Below, one piece after another: positions 35,835 to 46,752 of a stretch of 64,000 nt of DNA. Where the stretch lies: NCBI GenBank assembly GCA_028386065.3, contig JAKUCV010005726.1, positions 78,269 to 142,268 of the forward strand, read 5' to 3'. Within the stretch, counting starts at the first letter, position 1. Every line of letters begins with the position of its first letter. The translations under genes were made by a program, and so were the position numbers. Under the pieces are notes generated by a model. It searched no databases. It was given only the letters and a program-made list of their open reading frames with translations, and had not been told where the DNA came from. The stretch comes from Turnera subulata. Taxonomy: Eukaryota > Streptophyta > Magnoliopsida > Malpighiales > Passifloraceae.

Positions 35835-36970
35835 CGATCCCCAATTTCCACAAAAATCCTATTTCGTGTAATTTGCCCTAATTTGTCTAATTAAATGTGT
35901 AATTGGTTGTTTATGTGTGTATTTGCAGTGGATCGTTGTTTTATTGCTTTGATTAAACCCACAAGCCCTGATCCTCAATTTTCACAGAAATCCTAGTTTG
36001 TGTAATTGGCGTTAATTTTTCTAAATAAATGTGTGATTGGTTGTTTTATATGTGTATTTGCAGTGGATTGTTGTTTTATTGCTTTGATTAAATCCACAAG
36101 CCTCGATCCCCGATTTTCACAGAAATCCTAATTTGTGTAATTGGCCCTAATTTGTCTAATAAATTGTGTAATTGGTTGTTTTATGTGTGTATTTGCGGTG
36201 GATTGTTGTTTTATTGCTTTGATTAAACCGACAAGCCTTGATCCCTAATTTTCATAGAAATCCTAATTTTTGTAGTTGGCCCTAATTTGTCTAATAAATT
36301 GTGTAATTGATTGTTTTATGTGTATATTTGCGGTGGATTGTTGTTTTATTGCTTCGATTAAACCCATAAGCCTCGATCCCCAATTTCTACAGAAATCTTA
36401 ATACGTGTAATTGGTCCTAATCTGACTAATTAAATGTGTAATTGGTTGTTTTATATGTGAATTTTCGGTGGATTGTTATTTTATTGCTTCAATTAAACCC
36501 ACAAGGCTCGATCCCCAATGAACCTCATTTACTTTAAATTGAATGCATTTATGAGTGAGTGTGTTTATGTGCAAGCATACTTCACATTAGGCGAGGTATA
36601 TAGGCTGGAAACCGGGGGTTGCAGGCTACTAGCCCAATTTAGAGCGAAAGCTCCTGTACCCCTAGGGAGACAACGACAAGTACCTGCCTAATCTAGTGTG
36701 TGCTTGCTATGTGATTTGTTCTCGAGGCTAAAATTCTGCTCTTTGTGTAAACAGATAGTAGTTGCTAAGAGGTTGAGGCTAAAGTGCAAAGTGTTGTTGG
36801 GAAACATTGCTGATACGTTTTCGTCGAAGGATAATACAGGTATAATCATCTATGCTTTCTCTGAGTAGATGTTGGAAAATGTTGCTATTGTGGTTGTTGT
36901 CGATTTATGTTCTTTTTGTAGGTGTAGTTATTCATTGTGCATGCTGTAATATGTCATGTTGTTTGGTTTT
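35835..36970. other. tandem array and leader of the Harbinger element
   Basis: The first 690 bases are the 135-bp array. From 36526 to 36970 there is a unique stretch with no protein signal, presumably transposon leader upstream of the transposase. Confidence 0.5.
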
Positions 36971-38227
36971 TTTAGACTGAATATGGACCACCGTGAACGT
37001 TCGTTGCTTGGTACTGTGATGTATGTGATATGGAGGATGAACATTCAATTGTTGTTAAGTTGTGCTGCATTTGGAGTTGCATACATGCATACCGTGGGTT
37101 CATCGAATGAGAATAGGAGAGCTTTGAGGGATAGGACTTTTGCAACTTCTGTCAGTAGGCGCGAAGTCATAGCCTCGTTTTGAAAGGCAACTGATAATGA
37201 CACTATAATCAACCTTAGGATGGACATGAATACATTTGCTGGGTTGTTTGAGTTACTTAGAGTTAAGGGTGGTCTTCAATCTAATGGTGAGGTAGAGGTA
37301 GAAGAGATGGTTGTGATTTTCACGCATATCCTAGCTTACCACGAGCAAAATAGGCCACTCCAGACTAGGTTCAAGAGGTCGGGAGAGACGATAAGTAGGC
37401 ATTTCGATGCAGTTTTGAAGGCAATGATTCGGGTGCAAAATGATTTGTTAGTAAAACCTGAACCTATTCCTCAGGATTGCACTGATCACAAGTGGAAATG
37501 GTTCAAGGGATGATTAAGTGGGTTAGATGGTTGCTACATAGATATCACTGTCCCTAATGGGCAGAAGTCAAGCTACCGAAGTAGGAAGGGTCACATAGCA
37601 ACTAATATGCTAGGTATATGTAACCGGGACATAATTTCATCTATGTCTTTCCTGGATGGGAGGGGTCTGCAACTGATGCAAGGGTGTCTCATGACGTGGT
37701 TGGGAGAACGAATGGATTGCAAGTCCCTCGGGGTAGGTTTTTAAAAATAGCTGAGTTCATCAAATTGCAACATGTTAAAATAATAGTGTAACTAATAGCG
37801 CATGTGATGATGTTTTACGTAATTATTATTTGGCCGATGCTGGACATACCCATAGTCCTGAATTTTTGGCCCCTTATAGGGGTGTGAGGTACCACCTTGG
37901 AGAATGGGTCCTAGAATGCCGAGGGATTGTGAAGAGTTCTTCAATATGAAACATGAAATGGCAAGGAATGTCATCAAACGTGCTTTTGGGTTGTTAAAGA
38001 AAAGATGGGCGATTCTTAAAAGTCCATCTTTTTACCCAATTGTAACTCAGGGTAGAGTAATCATAGCATGTTGCTTGCTGCATAACTATATTAGGACTAC
38101 TATGGCTACTGATTTGGAGGAGAACACGCCGAATGATGACCCTAACGTAGATGGAGATGATTCAGAAGACACCTCCCCCTCCCCCCCAGTATGTTCAAAG
38201 CGTCCAAACAACTCAGGAGTGGACTAA
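36971..38227 (+). pseudogene. PIF/Harbinger transposase (DDE_Tnp_4, HARBI1-like)
   Basis: Readable pieces: MDHRERSLLGTVMYVIW start, a TGA at 37181-37183, MDMNTFAGLFELL, VVIFTHILAYHEQNR (helix-turn-helix region), DHKWKWFKG then TAA at 37511, GLDGCYIDITVPNGQ (first catalytic D), GHIATNMLGICNRD, a frameshift near 37630, a likely donor near 37732, ADAGHTHSPEFLAPYRG (second D), and ARNVIKRAFGLLKKRWAIL. In this family the third catalytic residue is the Glu of I-E-R; here it is Lys (VIKR). With two stops, two frameshifts and the lost Glu, it is dead. Confidence 0.8.
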
Positions 38228-38590
38228 TTGGCGTGATGACTTGGCACATGAGATGTATGACGATTTGATTGCAAACACTACATGTAGTTAGTTTGAATTT
38301 ATTGCATTGAAACATTTTTCCCAATAATGTGTATTGAATATTACTGCGTATTTGATAGTTGTGACCTGAACAAGAATTCATGTCTCTGACTGATTATACT
38401 GTATTGGATTGATTGTTGGATGTTTCACTGATTTTTAGATCATATTCGTTTGAGTGTTGTTGCACATTGCAGTGCTTCTATATTGGGGTGATTGTTGTTG
38501 GATATTGGAGTGATGGTTGTTGGATTAATTGTTGTTTCTGTTTCTGTGAATTATGTATATGTTTATGCGTGGTTCATATGTATGGTTATT

Positions 38591-39528
38591 TTGCACTACT
38601 GTGCATGGGGGAGAAGACGGTATGGTCTGAGGCTGAGGTCAACGCATTTGTCGAAATTGTGGAGGAGATGGTAGTTGAGGGTCAGATGGTTGATGCTGGG
38701 TCTTTTAGGCCAGGATGAATGCAAAGTTTCCCAATGTTGGTTTTGTGGCCAACCATATTCAGAATAAGATGAAGAGGTTGCAGGCCAAGCTTTTTATTGC
38801 TGCGAACATGGCAAACACCAGTAGGTTCGGCTGGAATTCTAAGAAGTTTTGCATAGAAGTGGATGTACAGGACATCCTTGATGCATATCTGCAGGTAATT
38901 TAAAAAGGACATCCTTGATTACTTTCAATGTATATCTGTTGGAAAGTTCCCTCACTTTATTAAATTAATTCTTTTTTTTTTATACTTGCAGAAATATTCA
39001 ACTAGGGAGTATGTTTGTGGGAGAGCTTTTCCTCAGTTCCCGAAGCTGCAAAGGATTTTTGGTCGTGATAGGGCCATTGGGAATATGCAGAAACACCTGT
39101 GGATGCCCTTAACAATATGCAATGGGAGGAGGTGGCAGAAACAACTGGAGTTTCTGCATGGGCACCACTAGTGCTGCTCTCGGTGGTGGCACAACATCAT
39201 CCTCCGCGGCACAACCAGATGCATCCATGACATCTGGCTCGCGTGGGAGCAAGAAAAGGAAGGCCAATGATGCTCTGTGGGCTCTGACTGATGCCATTGT
39301 GCATGGGTTCGAGAACGCGGGCGTGCAATTGGGTGACATTGCAGCTGCAATTAGAGGGAGGGATTCACCCCGTGCTTTGGGTGAGGAGCTAAGGAAGATG
39401 GGGATCTCGGTGACAAAAGTGGTGCAAGTTGTGAAGGCCATGGGTCGTCAACCCGAGTATGCCAATTACTTCTAGGAGTTGGAAACCGAGCAGCGGATAG
39501 AGTTTGTGACGAGCCTTCTTGGGAAGTG
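38591..39528 (+). pseudogene. Myb/SANT-like DNA-binding protein of the Harbinger element
   Basis: Starts near 38608 (MGEKTVWSEAEVNAFVEIV), breaks at 38716, then KFPNVGFVANHIQNKMKRLQ, SRFGWNSKKFCIEV and DILDAYLQ, an intron 38894-38991 (GTAATT ... TTGCAG), KYSTREYVCGRAFPQF and LQRIFGRDRAIGN. A frameshift follows near 39090, then an S/A-rich linker and the C-terminal ALWALTDAIVHGFENAG with a TAG at 39473-39475 before the final stop near 39528. The partner gene of Harbinger transposases helps nuclear import and binding to the element ends. Not functional here. Confidence 0.75.
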
Positions 39529-40113
39529 ATATTGTTATGGGTATGTAGTAGATGCTGTCATTTTCTATGTAGTCTCATATTTTGGTACGATAGGACAGTA
39601 GCCTACTAACTATTTAGCGGATAGTATCTAACCTAGTTAGCAGTTTAGGTGTTTAACTGCTTAGTCAGTCATCAGTGCTATGCGATTTTAGACATTTTCG
39701 GCCAGTAAGTCATGGCAGGATGCATTTTGTAAGTATTGCATACTTGTACTTGGTTATTGTTCCAAATGGTTCTCCTTATGTGGTTCTTATGCTTGCAGGA
39801 ATGGAAAACTATTTACTTGGCAGTAGGGGTCAAGCAGTAATGTATATGGTTATTATCATTCTTTTTGTCTGTAGTTGGTTGTTTGCTTTGCTTCATTGAA
39901 TTCGGGATTATGGAATGTCATTGATGTTGTGTTTCTATTTATTATCCATCTTTTTGCTGAATAGGTTGCTGATTGGACATGAAGTTGTGTTGTGGATGTT
40001 AATTGTACTGATTGAGTCTGTTTGTTTCTTATTTGCTGCTGTGATTGCCTAAGTAACTTGTTGTCACCATTTTCAATGGATGTAATCGTGGTTAGGAAAT
40101 GTGTAAGTGTGAA

Positions 40114-40245
40114 CAATGGGCAAATATAAATACTATGTTGTGTATAACGAGAGACAGAATGGTGTTTATGACAATTAGGACGAGGTTAAGCCGCAAATTG
40201 ATTCATTTCTGCATGCTAAGTTCAAGGTTTTAAAACCTTACATGA
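40114..40245 (+). pseudogene. short frame resembling an RNase H1 N-terminal (viroplasmin) domain
   Basis: From ATG at 40117 the frame reads KYKYYVVYNERQNGVYDN, a TAG, then DEVKPQIDSFLHAKFK. The Y-Y-V-V-x-N-G/E-R and G-V-Y-D-N-W pattern is that of the small RNA/DNA-hybrid-binding domain found at the N-terminus of RNase H1 and in some transposon proteins. The TAG falls where the family has Trp. Too short for a firm call. Confidence 0.35.
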
Positions 40246-40381
40246 AGCACAAGTTGCATATATGCTAAGCGAGCAACGTTGGGTATAAAGGTGACGTATT
40301 GTTGGTAGTGGTCTCACCTTACAAAGATGACGTGTCGAGCCGTGAGAAGAAATTAATCTGGTTGTCGACTGTGATATTCTT

Positions 40382-40583
40382 CTAAAATAAAATTAAAAAA
40401 CTAAACTGATGATTTGATTCGTGATGTATGAGTATAGAGTTTTGCCTTCCTTTGGGCTCGCCAAAGGTGGGTATGGTGCCCAAGTAATTCTTCAGTTCCT
40501 CGAAAGCTTGTCCTTCTATCCATTGGAAATTTTTTATCTTCCTTGAGGTCTCGAAGCATGGCAACCCCTTTTCTATAGATCAT
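40382..40583 (-). pseudogene. gypsy pol fragment, RT connection region
   Basis: Minus frame reads LPCFETSRKIKNFQWIEGQAFEELKNYLG, near the Ty3/gypsy consensus between RT and RNase H. The next part upstream in the same element appears at 41243-41415, so the piece in between (40584-41242) is an insertion or rearrangement. Confidence 0.6.
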
Positions 40584-41242
40584 TGTTGACCGACATAAAA
40601 ATAAAAAGGAAAAAATAACTTTACTTGGAGTATAAGTTTAGGATTCTTAGTTTTAATAGTATTCTACTTGTATAAATAATGGTGTATGTTTACCTTATTT
40701 ATTAATCAGAAAATCAATAAAAAACTTTTCATAAAAATCTTCATGGTAGCGGAGCCATAGTGCCTTATAGGAGATAGAGCTTTTACTCTCTCCCGCACTG
40801 TTTGGTCTTTTCTCTCGAAATTACTATTCATCAGCACTGTTCACGGTACCGTTCGCCGACACTGTTTGTGATACTGTTCACGGCACTATTGCTGAGCGCA
40901 AGAATCGGCATCTATTGGAAGTGGCTCGGTCTCTCTTGTTCACTATGCACCTCCCTAAATCATATTGGGGGTGATGCCATCCTTGCTGCTGCATATCTAG
41001 TCAATCGAATGCCACTTAGAGTCTTAAATTATCAAAGTCCTCTTGAGCTCTTGCTGGGTAAGAATACCTATACTGTTCCACCAAAAGTTTTTGGGTGTGT
41101 TTGTTTTGCCCATACACATAATCTTGGAAAATTAGACCCTCGAGCTCTCAAATGTATCTTTATTGGGTACTCTCCGGTATCCACACTCATGAGGAATGTT
41201 TATGGGTCAAATTTGGGACACTCATTTTTCGAGGACAGCTAG
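40584..41242 (+). mobile_element. internally deleted copia element: LTR, primer site, integrase piece
   Basis: 40584-40744 looks like a short LTR (TGTTGAC ... TATAAATAATGG ... CTTCA), directly followed by TGGTAGCGGAGCC (40745), a copia primer site of the initiator tRNA type. After about 130 bases the integrase is entered mid-domain: AERKNRHLLEVARSLLFTM, a frameshift in GGGGGTG near 40967, then AILAAAYLVNRMPLRVL, YQSPLELLLGKNTYTVPP and CIFIGYSP. Gag, protease and all sequence after integrase are absent, and no 3' LTR is visible. The coding piece is well conserved. Confidence 0.65.
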
Positions 41243-41541
41243 TTCTCTTATCAATTTTTGTACCTCTTTTGCAGTTCCTGGTGGTTGTATCTTTCAAATT
41301 TCTTATATCCTTTAGGGTTCAAGATGATCCTTTCTTTGATCAACGTATAACCTATTAGCTTTGTTGTTTTAACGTCAAAAGAGCATTTTGATGGATTCAA
41401 CTTCATCTTGCATTGTAAAACCCTCGAGCTCTTAATTGTGTCTTTATTGTGTCTGTTTCTGCTTCCATAATCCTTTTTTATTATTTTGGAAGTAGGAGTC
41501 TGGGTGTGAACATCCAAATTTGACCCATAAACATTCCTCTA
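41197..41541. repeat. 26-bp perfect inverted repeat plus a partial direct copy
   Basis: GAGGAATGTTTATGGGTCAA and six further bases at 41197-41222 recur in reverse complement at 41516-41541. Between them, CCTCGAGCTCTTAATTGTGT near 41421 is a diverged direct copy of the integrase text at 41138. This looks like a small rearrangement of the copia fragment. Confidence 0.7.
41243..41415 (-). pseudogene. gypsy RT fragment
   Basis: Minus frames read CKMKLNPSKCSFDVKTTKLIGYTL, then, after a shift, PPGTAKEVQKLIREL. This is the Ty3/gypsy RT palm-to-thumb text of Athila/Tat-type elements. It fits upstream of the fragment at 40382-40583 in the same orientation. Confidence 0.6.
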
Positions 41542-41544
41542 ATT

Positions 41545-43121
41545 AAGATTTTAAGTATGCTCAAACCATGAGATTAATAAGATGATTTGGTCTTTGGATA
41601 AGACACAGTTATAATTTATTTTAGTGGAATACATATTTTATGAATTAGGATTTATATGTTTAAACCTTAGGATTAATGAGATGATTTAATCTTAGGATAA
41701 AAATATACTAAAGTTCAATTCATTAAAATGTCATCCTATTTTATTTATTTGGGCTCTTTCTTGTTTATTTTAACCCAATTATAATGAGATGATTTATTTT
41801 TGGGTTAAGGATGAATTTGAGGGCCTAAGTTAATAAAATATGGACTTTCCAGAGTTGAGTAGCCCATAAACACATTACTTGCAGACTAACTTTAGCTTTA
41901 ATTTTTGTGGAAAATCAGAGTTAAATCATCTCTTAATGGTAAATGTGTTTTTGGTATGATTTGGGCATGAAATGGAGACTTAATGTGTAATCAATCAATT
42001 AGGAGAAGATTGGGGAGAGTACTAATCAAGAAAAGAGGTGATTCTGGATTAATTAGGGGTTAATTACACGGTGGAATCAAATCAGAGAGGAATTAAGGGA
42101 AACCGGGAGCAAAAAAGGAAAGAACGGGGAAAACGCGGAGTGTCGGGCGGCCATGGCGGGATGACCGCCGACCCTGGCGGTCATGGTGTCCAGATTACCT
42201 GATTTTCCACAATTTTCTCCCCTAATTTGATTCTACACTATTTTGGCCCGGATTTTTGGCTGAGGCCTTGGTCATTAAGAAGATCAATCTCTCATTACAC
42301 ACACACCCCCATAAGCATTGTTGCTTGGAGAAACACTACTTCTCTAAGCTTAGAAACATTTCTATAGGAAAAAATTCTAGAGAAAATTCGTGGGAAAACA
42401 TCAAGAAAGAAGCCAACAAGAGGAGATCAAGAGGAGGAAGCAATCAAAAGCAATCTAGGAGCCAAGAAAGTGGAGAATCCGAGTAGAATGATGCGAGCAG
42501 TTTCAGAAAATAATTCATATCTCGAGTTCTAGAAGTTGGATTGCTGTGATCTTGAACTCTCTGAAACGCTAAGAGGGAGATCAAAAACTTTGCTGTTGAG
42601 CCCAGAAGCTGAATCGACCTTCTTCATTGTCTAAAATCCAGTGGAAGACGATCCCTAGATTCTGTCCAACAACCGAGATAAGTACTCTAATCCCTTTTTG
42701 ATTGTGAATCTTATTGATTGCTTTGTTGTTGATGATGATGCTTTTGTTGGTGTTGTGAGTGTTATGTGATGCCATGACAAGAACTACGTGGGCTTTGAAT
42801 CCGGTCGCCGGGGTATGTAGGTGGTCTCTAGTGGTGGAGACTCAAGCCTAATTATTTTATTTTTCCTTTTTGTTCCAATTCAATTTCTTTTATTTTCTTT
42901 ATGTGATTTGCCTCCACACTACACACACTTTCACAAGGCATACATATATTCTTCAATTGTACAAGGTTTCGTCCAACACGGATGGGTTCCTATCACCTTC
43001 CCATCCGTGACGAACCCCCGAGCCCATTATCTTTGGTTCACTAACCAGTTGCTTTATACGGAGTCATTGGGATTCAAGGAAGGGTTTTTCCCAAATTTTG
43101 TCCCATAATAAAATTCGGGTG
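41545..43121 (+). repeat. Tat/Ogre-like gypsy LTR with primer-site-type end
   Basis: No coding potential. Near its end it has CGGTCGCCGGGGTATGTAGG, a long pyrimidine-rich and then genic-looking stretch, TTTTCCCAAATTTTGTCCC, and GGTGGCGACTCC (43120). GTGGCGACTCC at the LTR/leader boundary is characteristic of Tat/Ogre elements. The following 80 bases (GAGAACGTCC ... GGGTTGGGTTCTCACACT) look like the leader of such an element. The left edge is not determined and no gag-pol follows. Confidence 0.5.
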
Positions 43122-43212
43122 GCGACTCCAAAGATAACGGGTGTTGGTTAAGATGAAGGTGTAAAGGGAAAGGTGAGAACGTCCAAGTGATTTTGGGTTG
43201 GGTTCTCACACT

Positions 43213-44442
43213 GGGTTCAATACACTTTACCTACCTGAACTTTCGGTCAAACTTCGTATTTGACCCCCTGAACTTTATTATTCCTTGGTTCATCTCATTT
43301 GGTTGGACCGATTCCATTTTTTAATCGAAAATTAATTGAGTTTGTGAATGTTAGGCACATGGATGGTTCGAGACCATTTATTTGTACCCTTTTGTTTCTT
43401 TCTTTTTTTCTTCATCTTCCCCCGCCCCCCTCCCCACGCTCTCTCTTTTCTTCTTCTTCACCCAACCTTTCTTTTTTTTTTTCCTTTTCTCCCTTTCTTC
43501 TTCTATTTTCTTCCGTAACCCTCTTAGTCTCTTCCCTCACAAAACACTCGCCGCCACCACTAATTGGAGCCAACACTGCCGCCAGCAATCACTATGCATT
43601 CGGCATAACTCGAACCCGCCATCAACCACAACAGCCCGACCACCATTCATCACCATCAAGCTCGTCAATATGACAGACCCGACCACCATTGATCTTTATT
43701 TTTTAATTTTAGGTTTTAGATTGGCTACTTGCATGTCTTTTTTCTTCTTATTTTTTCTTGGTTTCTCGCCGTTATGGAATTGTGTGGTTTGGTTGTTGGC
43801 GATTTGATGTGTTAATTGTTGGGAATAGGGTTGTGAAGTGAAGTGACCTATTTTGGTGGATGGGCCAAAGTCAGCCTAGACATCACAGGTCGGGCGTGCG
43901 AGCAGTGGAGACAGTCAGAGAAAAGTAGATCAATCGAAGGGTAGTGCAAGGAAGAGCAAGGTTGCGCGATGGCGTCGACGACAGAGGCGAGGAGCGATGA
44001 CGGTGTTGGGTTCATGCAACGTTGAGCTCGACTTGTCCAGTGAGGCGGCGGCGGCTTGCGAGCTTAGAGTCACAGGGGCGGCAAGTGGAGAAGCTCGAGG
44101 TGGCGGTGTTGGTGGCTTCGCCGTTCGTTGGAAATGGTTGGCTCGCTGTGAGGAAGAAGAAGAATGTGGAGGGTTGAGTTGGGTGGCGAGTTCGGGGAAG
44201 TTGAGATCATGCCACGTGCCAATCATCCATGTATTCTGTTAAATCATCGTGCCATGTGTCAATCATCCATGTATTCCGTTAAATCTTCTAACGGGAACTT
44301 AAAAAACCCTAACGGAAATTTAAAAAAATGAGTCAAAATGCGAAACAAGAAAGTTCAGGGAGTTAAATATGGATTTTATTTTTTTTTCAAGAAGTAAGTA
44401 TGGTTTGATGGAAAGTTCAGGTGGGTAAAATGTATTGACCCC
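43213..44442. mobile_element. non-autonomous DNA transposon with long terminal inverted repeats
   Basis: Left end GGGTTCAATACACTTTACCT then ACCTGAACTTTCGG; the reverse complement of the right end is GGGGTCAATACATTTTACCC then ACCTGAACTTTCCA. Similarity continues through a second block (CCCTGAACTT / AAGTTCAGGGAG), so the repeats are roughly 90 bp. The interior is low-complexity (CT-rich, then GGCGG-rich) with no transposase. Long TIRs suggest a Mutator-like derivative, but no 9-bp target duplication is evident at the flanks (TCTCACACT and TAGGACTCC). Confidence 0.65.
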
Positions 44443-45323
44443 TAGGACTCCTCTAGTATCAGGGTTTATTTGATCTGCGAATTTGGGATCTCTTCATAGT
44501 TTCTTCCCAAAGGGACAACTACTAAATCCAGCATGCTTCAACCTTCTTACAAGGCGTCAAATGGTATACGTGATGTAAATTTTAAAGCTTGGCCATTCTA
44601 TGTATTTTGTGTTGATAGCTTCTCAAATACTATCCCCAATAATGTGGATTATATGTTGCTAGAGATTTTTTTTTGGAGTGGAATAAATAACTTGAAACGT
44701 GAAGCATATGGTCAAGGAAAATTTTGCCTATCATAAAATTTTCCCCAAAATATAGCATGTTCTTCTACAAAGGAAGTATGATACATACCAGAGTTATAAG
44801 AACCGAGAGACAGTCCAACAATATATGAACCAATACCCAATTTATATAGGCTATAAACTTAATATTGCAATAAATCAAATTATTTGTGTTAATTTTGTAA
44901 CTCCCATCCCTAAGAGGCCTTGTAGCTGAATTTGAAAACATTTGAATAGGATTATAAATTTATTCTTCAAGAGCGTTGTAAAACCCATACGGCAAATTGA
45001 ATAGGAAGGCGTTAATGATTTGATTCTACAAATTAAATCATTCACAAAGCCATCTAAATAATATATTTATTTTGAAATATTTAGATAATATAGTTTGATA
45101 ATTGCACATATATATTTGTATCTATATAACATAAGATTTAGGTTTTTCATCTGGTACAACAAAGCAAGAAGAGAAGTAGTTTTCCTTGTTATTTCTTTTA
45201 TGGAGAAGTCAAACATAAAGTACTAGACGTTGTTTTAGTTACTTAGGTGCGGCTCTGCAGGTTAGGTTGCAGATTCTGATGATAGAAGTTTGAGCAAATT
45301 AGAATTCTCTGGGGCTGAAGTAA
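44443..45323. other. intergenic, downstream of the NAC gene
   Basis: The first bases may be leftover Tat-like leader. The rest is AT-rich with no recognisable coding or RNA feature; the part next to 45324 should contain the NAC 3' UTR. Confidence 0.5.
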
Positions 45324-46430
45324 TTAATACCCATCAGGCTCCAGCCAGTCGTCCCACACAGGTTCACTATTGTGGGCGGAGGGCATAGGCAAATTGCTGC
45401 TTTCCCCAGCTGCTTGATAGGAAATATTGGCATGGTCTCCCGAGGAACAACTTTCAGGTGATGAGCTTGTCATCATCCTCTCCGCCACCGGAGGGCTTTG
45501 TTGGATTTGCCCTGTGGATGTGGCTGCCTCTTGATCATGAACAACACCAGCTTGGCCTCTCATCTCCACCCCAACCGGCCTTCTGTCAAATGCCCGCAGG
45601 CATTTCGAGTTCTTATATACCCGGCATAAACTGAACTCCTGCCGTAGCTGCAATTGCACCCAAACACAACTTCTAGTTAGAGTTAGTTAGGATAATTTAT
45701 AGAGTTCAACTAATTAACGCAATAAAGTAGTCCCTCTTGCGGTGCTAGTCTGTTATATATATGTAGTTTAGTTTCTTGGGTTACGTACCTTGGTGGAAGA
45801 GGAGGAGGATGCTTCTCCTCGATTAATTGCTTTGTACTCGTTCATTTTCCAGTCAGTTTTCTGTCCATGAGGAGCTCTTCCCGTATAGAAAACCATGGTC
45901 CTTTTCATGCCGATGCAGCGATCATTGGCGTATATATAGCCGGGAGATCCAGTGGCCTTCCAGTAACCATTACTGGTGAGTCGCCTTGGTCTTCCCCCTC
46001 TTGCTTCGCTCTCCTGTCTTGGAATGAAGAAAAACCATTGCTCCGGGTCTCTATTGCACAGATCGCCCGAATATTCTGCAAGGGAACAAGCAAGCAACAG
46101 AGCTCAAAAACTAATACTCCATAAAGAAGAAAGTCATGTACCGATTCTTCATCTAATCACCCGGGGTTGCACATCATGCATGCATTTCAATGGGCAAATA
46201 TATAAATATATGCTTTTTTTTTTTATGAGAATATGCTACATATATGCTATCTGACTCTGACTAGCAAATGGAGTGGAGAAGAATATATTACCAAAACATT
46301 TTGCGGAAAATTAATTAATATATATAGTCTAAACTTGCATGCAAAAATTTTTAGCAATATAGTTTTTTTTGTACTAATTAACCTTTTTTTGTTAAAAAAA
46401 GTTCATCGTTTCAATTTAAAAAAGAAAATG

Positions 46431-46487
<57 letters not shown>

Positions 46488-46752
46488 CAATACAGAATAA
46501 TTTTATACCCTAATGATGAAACTCCCCTGAAAAAAATAAGAAAGAAGGAGGCGGAAGAAAAAAGAGAGGAAAAAGGTAAAGTTTTGTACGGGGAAGTTCC
46601 CATGGGTTGAACTCATAAATATCAAGAACTGGTATAATCCGGTCCAAGATCTGAGTCAGGTCCTGTGTCTTGCCTTCTAGCTTGTTATGCAGATAAAACA
46701 AAATTAGTTCTTCTTCTGTTGGGTAGAAACGATAACCTGGTAACAGATCCAT
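45324..46752 (-). CDS. NAC-domain transcription factor (NAC090-like), three exons
   Basis: Exons on the minus strand: 46752-46590, 46075-45789 and 45647-45324, joined by GT-AG introns of 514 and 141 bp, giving 257 residues. The NAC domain fills the first two exons and the start of the third: [19 protein letters not shown] (A), [16 protein letters not shown] (B), [21 protein letters not shown] (C, the DNA-contacting region), [14 protein letters not shown] (D), DWKMNEY and EFSLCRVY (E). The C-terminus is Ser-rich with a final acidic W-containing tail ([12 protein letters not shown]), a likely activation region. Closest in memory is the NAC090 group. The start is the ATG before DLLPGYRF; the frame continues upstream only through a translated AT repeat. 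Confidence 0.9.
46433..46482. repeat. (AT)n microsatellite in NAC intron 1
   Basis: About 25 uninterrupted AT units inside the 514-bp first intron. Frames reading YIYIYIY across it on either strand are repeat artefacts. Confidence 0.95.

Larger units (their letters stand above)
23643..36525. repeat. 135-bp tandem array, about six units, split by the solo LTR
   Basis: The motif GATTAAAC/T within the unit recurs at 35951, 36086, 36221, 36356 and 36491 (there as AATTAAAC), exactly 135 bp apart each time. Another copy lies left of the LTR insertion at 23704. Each unit holds GTGTAATTGGTTGTTTTATG, GGTGGATTGTTGTTTTATTGC and CCAATTT-CACAGAAATCC. The array sits in the 5' part of the Harbinger element, before the transposase, perhaps in a leader intron. 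Removing the solo LTR and one GCCCC copy restores a spacing of about 134 between the first two units. Confidence 0.85.
23126..40250 (+). mobile_element. PIF/Harbinger DNA transposon, decayed, carrying nested LTR insertions
   Basis: The left end is taken at GGGTGTGTTTGTTTCATGGG (23120s), a terminal sequence type I associate with plant Harbinger elements. Genes follow in the usual pair: a HARBI1-type transposase (36971-38227) and a Myb/SANT-like protein (38591-39528), then a short viroplasmin-like frame (40114). The matching right terminal repeat is not found before the gypsy fragment at 40382, so the 3' end is lost or beyond recognition. Subtracting the nested LTR insertion (23722-35829 plus 5 bp) leaves about 5 kb, a normal size. 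Confidence 0.6.

Noticed and set aside
43299..43807. Plus-strand frames of 124 and 141 codons
   Set aside because: CT-rich, Ser/Phe/Pro low-complexity text within a TIR element, with no domain.
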